DNA of 64,000 bases from Orobanche coerulescens (lineage: Eukaryota; Streptophyta; Magnoliopsida; Lamiales; Orobanchaceae): positions 121,701,501 through 121,765,500 of the forward strand of contig CM065804.1 in the NCBI GenBank assembly GCA_033398695.1, given 5' to 3'. The position numbers and the translations under genes were made by a program. The notes beneath the pieces were generated by a model. That model was not told where the DNA came from and searched no databases. It saw nothing but the letters and a program-made list of their open reading frames with translations. How positions within the stretch are numbered: position 1 is the stretch's first letter; each line of letters opens with the position of its first letter. Below are positions 11,321 to 21,281 of the stretch, in pieces.

Positions 11321-11330
11321 CTACAAATAG
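11321..11330 (+). promoter_or_regulatory. Possible TATA-like element of the element F antisense gene
   Basis: CTACAAATAG in a pyrimidine-rich stretch about 235 bp before the antisense-ORF start. Weak by itself; listed because the related gene in element E has a clear TATA box at a comparable place. The rest of 11031-11564 shows nothing else definite. Confidence 0.3.
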
Positions 11331-11564
11331 AGATCCTCTACCCCCTCAGCCACTTCCGCTCTTTTTTTTGCCAAACACTAGTGCGAGGGTTTTCCGGCGA
11401 CACCTGCGACCTTGGTTTCCTGTCTCCGGTGGTGCTTCCACTATTTTTCTCCAGCGCTCTTCCACCCAATCTCATGGGTATGTCTATCTAAACACCTCTT
11501 TACTTTTTTTTTTGTTTGTTACCTATATTTTCCTTTCTCCTCCCTCCATTTTCTTCCTTTTATT

Positions 11565-14016
11565 ATGTTGTCTGCCTCGGATTCTCAGAATCTTTCCGGC
11601 CAATCGGCTATGGACTCTTTTTTAGAAGATTTATCTTCTTCTGATGGGGACTCAAGGGGTAGGTCAGAGCGAGCTACTGGCTCCTCCCTCTATCTTAGAG
11701 ATGAACCCCTAGGTGATGTATATTGGTCCGAGTGGGGTGACATCCCTTCTAACCTTCCCTCTGGCATTCCTCTGATCATCGTAGATCCCCCTCCCCTCCT
11801 CCTATGGATGAAGTAAATGTGACCGGCCTTTTAGCTGATCCATCTCAAACGGTCGCAGGAGCTACTCGAGTTCTCCCTCCTTATCCTCTATCTAGGACTA
11901 GTCCAGCCACGTTGGCTAGTTTTATAAAATTTCTTAGACTTCCTCCGGGTGGGAATGTCACGCCCCGAGCTACTGACACCCCTGATCATCCTCCCCCAGG
12001 TCATATTACCTGGTTCGTAGATCAGGTGAGAAGTGGTCTTCGCTTCCCTCTTCATCCCTTCATTGTCTCCCTCTATGTTAAATACAATCTTCCCATCAAC
12101 CAGTTTTCTCCCAATTCTTTTTGTTATATGGTCGGTTTTCTCGTGTTGTGTCATTATAGACACGAGGAACCCGACCTACATTTTTTCTATTTTTGTTTTG
12201 GTCTAAAGAGCTTTAAAGGCTCCTTTTACTTAACTTCCCGAAACAATGCCCATTTCTTTACCCACATCCCTTCCAATGTGAAGGACTAGAGGTTGCGTTT
12301 CTTTTTCCTTCGGCTCCCTACGGCTGACTCCTGGGGTTTTCCCACGGAATGGACGCAGGCCACTCCGAGCTAGGATCCTATTCTGAGGCGCAGTTCTATC
12401 CGAGCTGGGTGGGTCGAGAAAGTTCGGGAATGGAATGCCATTCCTTACAATGCTTTCCAGTTGACGCAATTTCCTGATCTTCTATTCCATTGTAGGCTGA
12501 GCTCGAATCCTTACCTAGCTATCCCTGATATTGGTAGGTTTTAACGACTCTTTCCATAGTATAATCTTTGTTATTTTGTCTTTTGGCTATCTTACTGACC
12601 ATTTGTATTGTTTTTCGTAGATCGATTCATGCGGACCTGCCAGTCTGATGCCTCCAAGCCGGCTTAACCGATGAAGGAGAAGGTCCCCAAATCGACAAAT
12701 CCCCCTAAAGAGAGGGCGGAGGGATCATCAAAAACTAAGCGGAAGCTCCCCTCCCGCTCCAAAGCTGGGGTGACTCTCCCCTCCGACCTGGCTCCTACCT
12801 TGACCACTGGGTGGAGCCCTGCAAGCTCGTCTCGGCAGCTTCAGGTCACCCAGAGGGCCTATTCTCCTAGCTCCCCTGCTTCCAAGCGGCCGAAGACTGC
12901 AGGTCCCCCTGGTCCGGCTATGGAGACCTTTCTCCGTTGTAAGGAGTGGGAGAATTTTCTTCCATATTTCAGCTCCATGATCCCAGCTGGGGATAAGCAG
13001 GCATTACGAGATGCCGCGGAGGGCCCTCGTTTTGATCCCATGATGATGTATTTTGGGAAGGTATTCCTCTTTTCGCCTTCCTCCCCTTCTTTACTACTTT
13101 TATGTTTATTATTACCCTTTGACGTCCTGATGTGACTTGCTTCTTTTTTGCGCAGTTCTGTGCCACCTTTGTGACCTTCGCGGAGGATCATAAGATAGGC
13201 GCTTCGTCCTCCTCCCAGCTTACCCAGATGTCAGCCAATCTGGCGGCCGCCCTGAAGGCTAAGTCTGATCTCTCGGTTCAGCTTCAGGAGAGGGAATATC
13301 GCTTAGATGTTGCCCTTAAGAAAAGCTCTGAGCGGGAGGCGGTTTTGGAATGGGCTCAGATGGCCAACGTTCAGCTCAACCAAGAGTTGAAACTTTTGAA
13401 GGCCCAATCTCAAGCTGAATCGGAGAAGGTGGTCCAACTCGAGGCTCAGTTGTCAGAAGCTAAGGCCGAAACCGAGAAGATTGCCTAGCTCGAGGCCCAG
13501 GCTAAGGCGGAGTTGGAGAAGGTCGCCCAACTCGAAGTTCAGGCTAAAGAAGAATCAGAGAGGGTTGCCTAGCTGGAACCTCAACTAGCCGAGGCTAGAT
13601 CCGAGGGATCATCTTATGAGCGCAGAGTGATGGATGGCCGACGTCGATTTCTGACCAGTGACGTTGGTTACTCTTTCCTGGGGGCTTACCATTCTATCCT
13701 CCTAGCCCGATATCACAATTCTACCGCTTATTTGGTCAAGCTGGCTCCTGCCGGGACACAATATTTCGATTTTGCTCTAACTCGCGCTTGTGAGCAACCA
13801 GCTTCTTTGGGCTTTATGGGCGAGCTGGACCGGGATGTTGCATTAGACGGGGCTCCCGTCCCTTCGGGTTGGTCTGGGGATGTGGACGAATCTCCTGAGG
13901 CAGCCTGGTGGGAGGACGCCCTTGGGGAGTCTATAAAGGGATCCGGCCTGGATTTAGAGCTGCCTTCTATCCCTCCTAAATCGCAGTTGAGGCCAGCACT
14001 CCTAATCCTGAGGTGA
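11565..14016 (+). pseudogene. Element F antisense extra ORF (putative plant transposon protein, PF04195-like), spliced
   Basis: The gene lies on the strand opposite to pol, between integrase and the 3' LTR. Start ATG at 11565. Exon 1 runs to 12533, intron 1 is 12534-12620 (GTAGGT...CGTAG), exon 2 12621-13060, intron 2 13061-13155 (GTATTC...CGCAG), exon 3 13156-14016. The frame is kept across both introns. Exon 1 holds the conserved block GLRFPLHPFIVSLYVKYNLP...NQFSPNSF, which I place in the 'putative gypsy type transposon' family; exon 2 is basic and Ser/Pro rich; exon 3 is a long heptad coiled coil (13200-13620) and an acidic end. Breaks: a frameshift near 11800, TAG at 12287, TAA at 12665, and TAG for likely Gln at 13486 and 13570. 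The function of this family is not known. Confidence 0.75.
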
Positions 14017-14688
14017 CTGGGACCGACCTTTATGCCTCTCCTTCGTCGCCCCCTCCATCTTCCGAGCCTGTAGCTTAGTCTTTATTAGTTTTATGTATTT
14101 ATTCTTTTTGTTTGTTCATTGTACTGGCACAGCTGTTTTTAATGAAACGTCCTTTTGAGTTGAATACATTTTGGATTTGTACGATAGTGATATGCTTTGC
14201 TAACATAACTTGTTTATGAAAACATAGCTTGTTTCTGCAAAATTCAAGTTAATATGGCTCGGCGTCGATTGTAACCTCAATATATCTGAACTGTTTGAAT
14301 AAATATGACTACTTCCAAATATAACCCGACCTTTTCCTAGTATAGCTCAGACTATTTTAAATCTTGCAACATCTTAAATATAACCCGACCACTTCGATCT
14401 TACAAGTTGTAATGGTTTGGTGGTTTTAGGTTGATTCAACTTAACCTTTTCACCGATCTTTAGTATAGGTCAGATATTTCGAATAAATTCTGGGAGTTTA
14501 AGGTTGCTCGGATATTTCCAACTCTTTATAGTGGGATATAGTCTGGACAGGATCCCCTTTTTTTTATAGGTCAGATCGTACTCTAAGCCTGAGGCTACTT
14601 ATATATCGGGGCAATTTACCTCTACCTGAAATCGAGGGTATTTCCCTTAGTCATAGATTTGAAGGGCAATTCTCCTTTAAACAGATAT
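14017..14688. other. Element F spacer between antisense gene and tandem repeats
   Basis: AT-rich DNA without an open gene. Short blocks like ATAACCCGACC recur (near 14318 and 14378). It probably holds the 3' end of the antisense transcript; no clear polyadenylation signal could be fixed. Confidence 0.4.
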
Positions 14689-14942
14689 GAAGGCATTTCA
14701 CCTGATCAGATGTCACAGGGCGGTTCACTCCTACTCGGATCTGAAGGCATTTCACCTGATCCGATGTCACAAGGCGGTTTACCCTTACTCGGATCTGAAG
14801 GCATTTCACCTGATCAGATGTCTCAGGGCGGTTCACCCTTACTCGGATCTGGAGGCATTTCACCTGATCAGATGTCACAGGGCGGTTCACCCTTACTCGG
14901 ATCTGAAGGCATTTCACCTGGTCATATGTTATTTCTAGTTTT
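14689..14942. repeat. 54-bp tandem repeat in element F, 4.7 copies
   Basis: Units begin GAAGGCATTTCACCTGATC at 14689, 14743, 14797, 14851 (GGAGG variant) and 14905, with exact 54-bp spacing and few changes between copies. Because 54 is a multiple of three, several frames stay open on both strands, which produces false ORFs. The array lies between the 3' end of pol (15017, minus) and the antisense gene (plus). Confidence 0.95.
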
Positions 14943-15016
14943 ACTCGATCAACACATTCATAGATTTTTTGTAATAGACTTTTATTAAAACATTACAAGC
15001 TTTTCTCCACACCTCT

Positions 15017-15570
15017 TCATACAAAATATTTTTTTAAGTGACATATGTTCCAAGTTCTTTTGATGGGGTGCCCTTCCATATCCTCGAGCTCATAAGCTCC
15101 CCCTGCATAAATTCGGATTACTTTGTAAGGGCCCTCCCAGTTCGGCTCCAGTTTTCCTATTTTTGTGAGGGCATCAACCCGCCTAAGCACCAAATCACCG
15201 ACTTGGGACTGTCTCTTCCTGACACTTTTGTCGTGAGCTGCTTTTGTTAGGCTTTTGTATCTTTCCGTTCGTGCTGCGGCCGCTTCTCTTCTTTCTTCTA
15301 TGGTGTCCAACGCATCCTTCATTATTTCCTCATTTTCCTCGTTGAACCATCGAACCCGATGGGACATTTCTCCGACTTCTGCCGGGATGACGGATTCGGA
15401 CCCGTATACCATACTGAAGGGTGTTTCCCCATCGACGATCTAGGTGTGGTCCTGTATGACCATAGTACGGAGCTAAGCTCATCCACCCATCCTCCTCCAA
15501 CTTTGTCTAAGCGGGTTTTGATCCCTTGCAAGATTGTTCTGTTAGTCACCTCCACTTGCCCATTAGTCTA
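15017..15570 (-). pseudogene. Element F integrase, C-terminal part
   Basis: Continues the integrase from 24371 across the CACTA insertion. On the minus strand it starts inside the motif HP-x-TNGQVEVTN, with the catalytic Glu of the DDE triad, then the WSYRTTPRSSMGKHPSVWYT block (about 15460-15400) and the C-terminal domain ending LVLRRVDALTKIGKLEPNWEGPYKV and a stop at 15017. Frame changes occur near 15340-15410. The codon at the break is TAG where the family has Gln, and those three bases are the CACTA target site. Confidence 0.88.
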
Positions 15571-15585
15571 CACTACCAAAAAAAG

Positions 15586-16215
15586 TACTTTAGCCGACGA
15601 CCCGAAAAAAACGGCCGACGACTAGAAAGTGTCGTCGGCTAAACTTCGCACTTTAGCCGACGACTCAAAATACCGTCGGCTAAAGGGTTTTAGCCGACGA
15701 CTTGGTGGAGGTCGTCGGCTAAAGCTCGAAATAGTCGTCGGCTATATTGAAGATATTTAGCCGACGACCGTCATAACGTTTAGCCGACCAAAAAGAAAAA
15801 AAAATATACTTTAGCCGACGACCTGGATCTAGGTCGTCGACTAAAGTCCTTCCGAAAAAATAATAATGTAATGGTTTAGCCGACCTAGATCTAGGTCGTT
15901 GGCTAAACATTTTTTTAAAAAAATAATTTACTTTAGCCGACGACCTAGATCTAGGTCATCGCTAAACTCCTTCCGAAAAAAAAATAATAATGTAATGGTT
16001 TAGTGACGACTGGATATAGGTCGTCGGCTAAACCCTTTTTAAAAAAATAATTTACTTTAGCCGACGACCTAGATCTAGGTCGGCTACAAACTCCTTCCGA
16101 AAATAAAAATAAAATGTAATGGTTTAGCCACGACCTAGATCTAGGTCGGCTAAACCCTTTTAAAAAAATAATTTACTTTAGCCGACGACCTAGATCTAGG
16201 TGGTCGGCTAAACCT
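15586..16215. repeat. CACTA 5' subterminal repeats
   Basis: About 15 copies or part-copies of TTTAGCCGACGAC and its inverse GTCGTCGGCTAAA. Many are paired head to head around CCTAGATCTAGG, making near-perfect palindromes of roughly 36 bp (for example 15933-15967 and 16057-16085), separated by A/T-rich spacers of ~30 bp. Such motifs are the binding sites of the smaller CACTA transposition protein in En/Spm. Confidence 0.92.
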
Positions 16216-16228
16216 CAAAGTGAAAAGT

Positions 16229-16238
16229 ATTTATAGTT
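16229..16238 (+). promoter_or_regulatory. TATA-like box of the CACTA transposase gene
   Basis: TATTTATAGT lies just inside the 5' subterminal repeats, the promoter position known for En/Spm. Downstream, a probable 5' untranslated exon ends before the CAG acceptor at 16562. Confidence 0.4.
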
Positions 16239-16563
16239 AGGGAACACCAACCCAATGTTCTATTCCGATTATTTCAATTATTCAGAAAAAGCTTGTGAGT
16301 TGCTACTTTGAGTTGTGCTATTGGAGTGCCGAAGGTTTCTATCGGTTGTTATAATCACCATTACGATTAAGGAATGAAATTTATTGTATTTTTATTGTGA
16401 TTTGAAACTTTGTATTATTCATGTTACATTCGATAGCTTTTATGTAAAACGATTAAGTTTTATGATGATAATCATTATGATTAATTGTTTGTTGTGATTT
16501 CATTTATAATTTGAACAAAATTAATTAGTTGGATTAATATTGGAAAATGTATACATTTTCAGG

Positions 16564-19500
16564 ATGGATAAGAGTTGGATTGGGTTACGAAAATGGGATC
16601 CAAGTGTAATGGATGGGATGAAGCAGTTTATGAGATTTGTAAAAGAGCACGACAGTGGTAATACGTTGCACTACTGTCCATGTAATAAATGTAGATGTCG
16701 CAGTGATATGTTTCGTTTTCCATTTGATGAGGTCTGGGAACACCTAAAGAAGAATGGTTTTTGGAGTAAATATACATGTTGGATATACCATGGTGAAGCA
16801 CCGAATTCTGTTATTCCGTATGATCACGGACAATTTAGTGGTAACGGCGGGTTCACCGATCCGAAGAGGAGGTTGATTGATGATGTGTTTGGTTTTTCCG
16901 AGACGTTTGTACCAACTGAGCAAATCTCACGACCCCGTAGACCGTTGCCTTGCAATACTGCTGGGCTTGACAGGTACAATAAGCTAATTCAACTCCAATG
17001 CACTCTATACCTGTGGTGTAACATGACTGTTCTTGATTGTGTCATGGAAACGATGAGATTAAAGGTGGAAAACAAATCATCCATCAAGTCTGTAGATGAT
17101 TACTTGGAGCTTACGAGTAATATGCTTCCACAGGGTCATCATCTTCCTAATACATATTCAAAAATGAGACGAATTTTGAAAGATCTTGGTCTTTCCTACA
17201 TTAAGATCCACGTCTGCATGTATGATTGTGTTCTATTATGTGGGCATCCTAATGAAGACCTCACAAGATGTCCTGTATGTGATGCAGAGAGATATAGGAT
17301 CACTCCTTCTGGAAAAGAGAAACCGGTGAAGGTACTTTGGTATTTTCCACTGAAGGACAGGTTGGAACGGCTTTTTATGTCTCCTCACACGGCAAAAGCA
17401 ATGAGATGGCATGCCGAGCCGCGCACTAATGACAGGGATACTATGATACACCCTTCAGATGGAGAAGCGTGGAAGCATATAGATAGGGAGTATCCGAATT
17501 TTTCTTCAGATATCCGAAATGTGAGGCTCGGGATTGCATCTGATGGTTTCAACCCTTTTGGTAACATGAGTCTTTCATATACCACATGGCCTGTTGTAGT
17601 GATTCCTTACAATCTTCCTCCGTGGATGTGTATGCGGAAGGAGTATAATATGTTGACCTTGTTAGTCCCGGGGCCGGGATATCCGGGAAAGTGTATCGAT
17701 GTGTATATGAGACCTTTGATAGAGGAGCTGAAATTGTTGTGGGAGCAAGTTCATCCCACGTACGACAGTTATTCGTCCGAGACGTTCTACTTGCACGCCA
17801 TGTGTATCAGCACTATTAGTGATTTTTCTGCATATGGAATGCTGTCTGGATCTGTTATTAGCGGATATAGAGGTTGTCCAGTGTGTTTGAATGCAGATTG
17901 TGCTAGGTACCACTGTAGGAAAGTTATCCGAATGCGTCATCGGATATGGCTTGACAGGGAACATGAGTGGCGTATGGATGCTGCAGCATTTGATGGCACT
18001 GTAGAAATGGGCGAGCCACCACGACAGGGGACAGGTGATGAAATACTATCAATTCTTAATGAGTACAATTTTGGTCAGCTTAGCAACCATCTTGATGTGC
18101 TTGCAGCAACCCCTGAAAGGCCTGACAGGTATAAGTATTGGTCGCACAAAAGTATATTCTGGGAATTGCCTTACTGGTCCAAGTTACTGATAAGGAACTT
18201 CTTGGATGTCATGCACATTGAAAAGAATGTTTGCAAAAGTGTGGTTGGGACAACCTTAGGTTGGGATGGAAAGACCAAAGATGGGCCAAAAGCACGCAAA
18301 GGTTTGGAAGAAATGAGCATAAGAAAATATTTGTGGTTGAAAACTGTCAAGGGAAAACAAAAAATGCCTAAGGCAGCTTACACCATCACTGCCGAGCAGA
18401 GAACTGAGATATTTTGTTGGATAAAGACTGCTAGGTATCCTACCGGGTATCTTTGGAAATATAGGAAGATGTGTTAATTTCGGGAGAACAAGTTAAGCTG
18501 GTTTGAAGAGTCATGATTGTCATATCCTACTCCAACGCCTATTTCCGGTATTTATTCGACCGTACTTACCAAAACAGTGGTCGAGCCGTGTTGCATTGTC
18601 AAGATTTTTCCGAAACTATGTACGAGAGAAGTCAAGAGATCGATTTGCGTAAAATGCAAGATGAGATCATCTATATCTTGTGCAAGTTTGAGCGAATATT
18701 TCCTCCAAACTTTTTGACCTCATGCCTCACCTCATGATCCACCTTCCCGGGCGCTTATTGGTCATCGGTCCAAAGGCACTACACGTGGATGTACCCGGTT
18801 GAAAGGCAACTCGGTGATTACAAAGACTCCGTGGACAATAAGTCTGCACCAGAAGGATGCATTGCAGAATCTTACCTTGCGTCGGAGTGTATTACGCATA
18901 TCAAGTTGTATTTGGGCAACTTCGATCCCCCTTCCCGCTCTATTCCAGCAGATAAAATACAATTCAATCTTTCTATCATATCCACTGAGGTTAACGTCTA
19001 TGGGAGGTTGCCAGGAAGACAATTAGACCCGTACGAGTCACGAATTGCACATTGGTGGATATTGCTCAATTGTCCAGAAGTTAAGTACTGGAAAGACATC
19101 CACTTGTCATGCGATATGGTGCGAGGTGACACTAGATTCCACAATGACACTTTTGCCGACTATTTTGGAGAATGGGTACGTATACATTCAATTGCTATTG
19201 CATTTTGGACTTAAGATATTTTTTTACATAAAAGTTTATTTCTGACGATGACACACATACAAGATGACGGACACCCTAACTGGTCGCGTGAACTTATGCT
19301 TCTTTCTATGAAGCCGGTTATGTCAAGAATTTATTCGATGGCCAAAGTCAACGGTGTCACATTCGTATGCCTTGGGAGAGACCAAAAAAGAAGATGTCAA
19401 AATTCTGGGGTTATGATAGATGGTGGATATTACGGTGTTCTTTTGGAAGTGGTAGAACTAATTTACGGGGAAGGCATGACAATTTACTTGTTTAAGTGTC

Positions 19501-19977
19501 GATGGTACGACACCAGTCTTGGAACCGATATGCAAGACGACTACGGGCTGTTATCTGTTGACACTTCCACTTCATGGTATGAAAGTGATCCTTTTGTATT
19601 TGCTACATCAACAAAGTCGGTGTATTATTTGGACGACTTGGTGAAGAAAGGCACATGGAAGGTAGCGAATGTTGTGACAACGAGGAATATTTTTAGTGCT
19701 GCTACACTGGGAGAAACAACAGGTACTGATGACGATGATGCTTATCAAGAGCCAAATGCAGCAAATATTCCACCATCAACGACAATTACAATGAATAATG
19801 TTCCTGAAGGACGAGTCATCCGACTCCGTGGTGATGCTCGCGTACGCTTGACGTTGATACAAGCGAATTACTTGAAAATTCGATGACGATAATGTGGACG
19901 ACTTGAGGCATATGTTGCCGGATATCAACTCGGATAATGAGACAGATTGTAGTGATGACTCAAACTATGAGCCATAA
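16564..19977 (+). pseudogene. CACTA TNP2-type transposase
   Basis: The catalytic transposase of CACTA elements (PF02992 type), which cuts the element ends. The real start is ATG 16564 (MDKSWIGL), right after a TTTTCAG splice acceptor. Domains in order: N-terminal zinc-type association domain with YCPCNKCRC (PF13963-like, about 16564-16800); the large transposase core (to about 18420) with DLTRCPVCDAERY, SLSYTTWPVVVIPYNLPPW and DVMHIEKNVCKS; a DUF4218-like block with IIYILCKFERIFPP and TWMYPVERQLG (18480-19140); a DUF4216-like block with LFKCRWYDTS (about 19440-19640); and an acidic tail. A likely intron lies at about 19173-19262. Breaks: stop at 18475 with two or three small indels over 18470-18520, more frame changes near 18590 and 18735, and one near 19880. 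Core is intact for 640 codons. Confidence 0.92.
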
Positions 19978-20090
19978 ATTTAGTAGATGTATATTTTTAT
20001 TTGTTAAATATAATTAAAAAAATAGTAATAATAATAATCATAATCATAACATTAATATAATATCAATAATATTATTAAAAAAACTTGGGG

Positions 20091-20552
20091 TTTAGCCGAC
20101 GACAAGATCTACGTCGTCGGCTAAAGTTTTTAAAAAAATATAGTTTAGCCGATTGACATATATGACGGCCGTCGGCTAAACACGGAGTGACCCGACCGTG
20201 TTAGACAACACGGTCGGGTCGATCATCTGATTTGTTTTCCCATTACGGGCTGGTGCGACACGGTCCGTGTCCCCGACACGATCGACTAATGTTTTTTAAA
20301 AAAAAAAAATTCAACTTTAGCCGACGACTTATAAGAAGGTCGTCGGCTAAACCCCCGACCGTGTCCATCAAGACGACCCGTGTCGCACCCGCCGTAAATT
20401 GAAAACAAATTGTTTACGCCCGACCGTGTTGTCTAACACGGTCGGGTCACTACGAGTTTAGCCGACGACCGTCATATATGTCGTCGGCAAAGTATAATTT
20501 TTTTAAAAACTTTAGCCGACGGCGTAGATCTGTCTTCGGCTAAACCCCCACC
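20091..20552. repeat. Internal inverted repeat of subterminal motifs in the CACTA element
   Basis: Between the two genes lies a second cluster of TTTAGCCGACGAC motifs arranged as a large fold-back. The left arm (about 20091-20290) and the right arm (about 20345-20552) are inverted copies, sharing GGGGTTTAGCCGA, GACATATATGACGG, GTGACCCGACCGTGTTAGAC and GGTGCGACACGG. The loop has its own 36-bp palindrome at about 20314-20351. No CACTA ends or target duplication surround it, so it is not simply a nested small element. Confidence 0.85.
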
Positions 20553-21281
20553 TTTATACGTTTCTCGTACCTCCTTTTCTTATTTTCTTCTTACGCCCTT
20601 AGCCATTCGCCCGCCGCGATCGTCACCCGGCCCAACTACAATCGCCCGCGATCGTCCGGCCTCGCCACCCGGTCTCGTCGCCCGCCCGCAGTCCGTCGCC
20701 GCCCGCCCGCCTCGCCCTCGCCCGCCTCCGCCTCGCCGCCCTGGCCCTGCCGTCGCCCGCCCGCCCGACGCCCGCCTGCCGCCCTACGGCCGTCGCCCTC
20801 CGCCCGTCGCCCTCTGCTCCACTCGTCGCCCTCCAGCCCGGCCGCGGTAACCCTTGTCCCTTTTTTTTTTTTATTTTTTTTGTTGAATTTATTGTATTTG
20901 TTTGATGAATTTGTTTAGAATATGTGGTGAATTTGATAAAATGTTTAATGACTTGTGATGCAATATTTGATGAATTTAGTATTTTCAATATTTTGTGTTT
21001 AATGAGTTGCGAATATGATGAATTTGTTTGAGGAGGAAGGGATTGTATAGCCGGCGTTAATCGAAAGATTAACGTGGTATGGCATTGATAATTACTGTTG
21101 TGTTGAATTGTTTAGTTGATGAATTTGTTTAGATTATTTGATGAATTTATTTAGAAATATTTGATGAATTTGTTTGAGGAGGAAGGAATTTTATAGCCGG
21201 CGTTAATCGAAAGATTAACGTGGTATGGCATTGATAGTTACTGTTGTGTTGAGTTGTGAATTTGATTGATTTGTTTAGATT
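20553..21281 (+). promoter_or_regulatory. Probable 5' region of the second CACTA gene, with GC-rich block
   Basis: A 240-bp stretch rich in CGCCCG (about 20605-20845) is followed by an AT-rich leader. Within the leader a ~92-bp direct duplication (21019-21110 and 21165-21256) holds the perfect hairpin CGTTAATC-GAAA-GATTAACG twice (21055-21074 and 21201-21220). The open frame on the minus strand over the GC block is low complexity and not a gene. Promoter role is inferred from position. Confidence 0.4.

Noticed and set aside
11888..12163. Minus-strand ORF in element F
   Set aside because: Shadow of exon 1 of the plus-strand antisense gene, which has the recognisable domain and correct splice phases.
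14689..14942. CRISPR-like regular repeats
   Set aside because: The 54-bp units are contiguous, with no unique spacers, and the context is a plant retrotransposon.
14651..14988. Overlapping open frames on both strands with a repeating 18-residue pattern
   Set aside because: They are the translation of the 54-bp tandem repeat, whose period is a multiple of three; no start context or family match.
16540..16563. TTG-initiated extension of the TNP2 frame
   Set aside because: The stretch ends in a TTTTCAG splice acceptor; the ATG at 16564 starts the conserved MDKSW block.
20623..20988. 121-codon Arg/Ala-rich open frame on the minus strand
   Set aside because: Low-complexity translation of the CGCCCG-rich block; no domain and no promoter on that strand.
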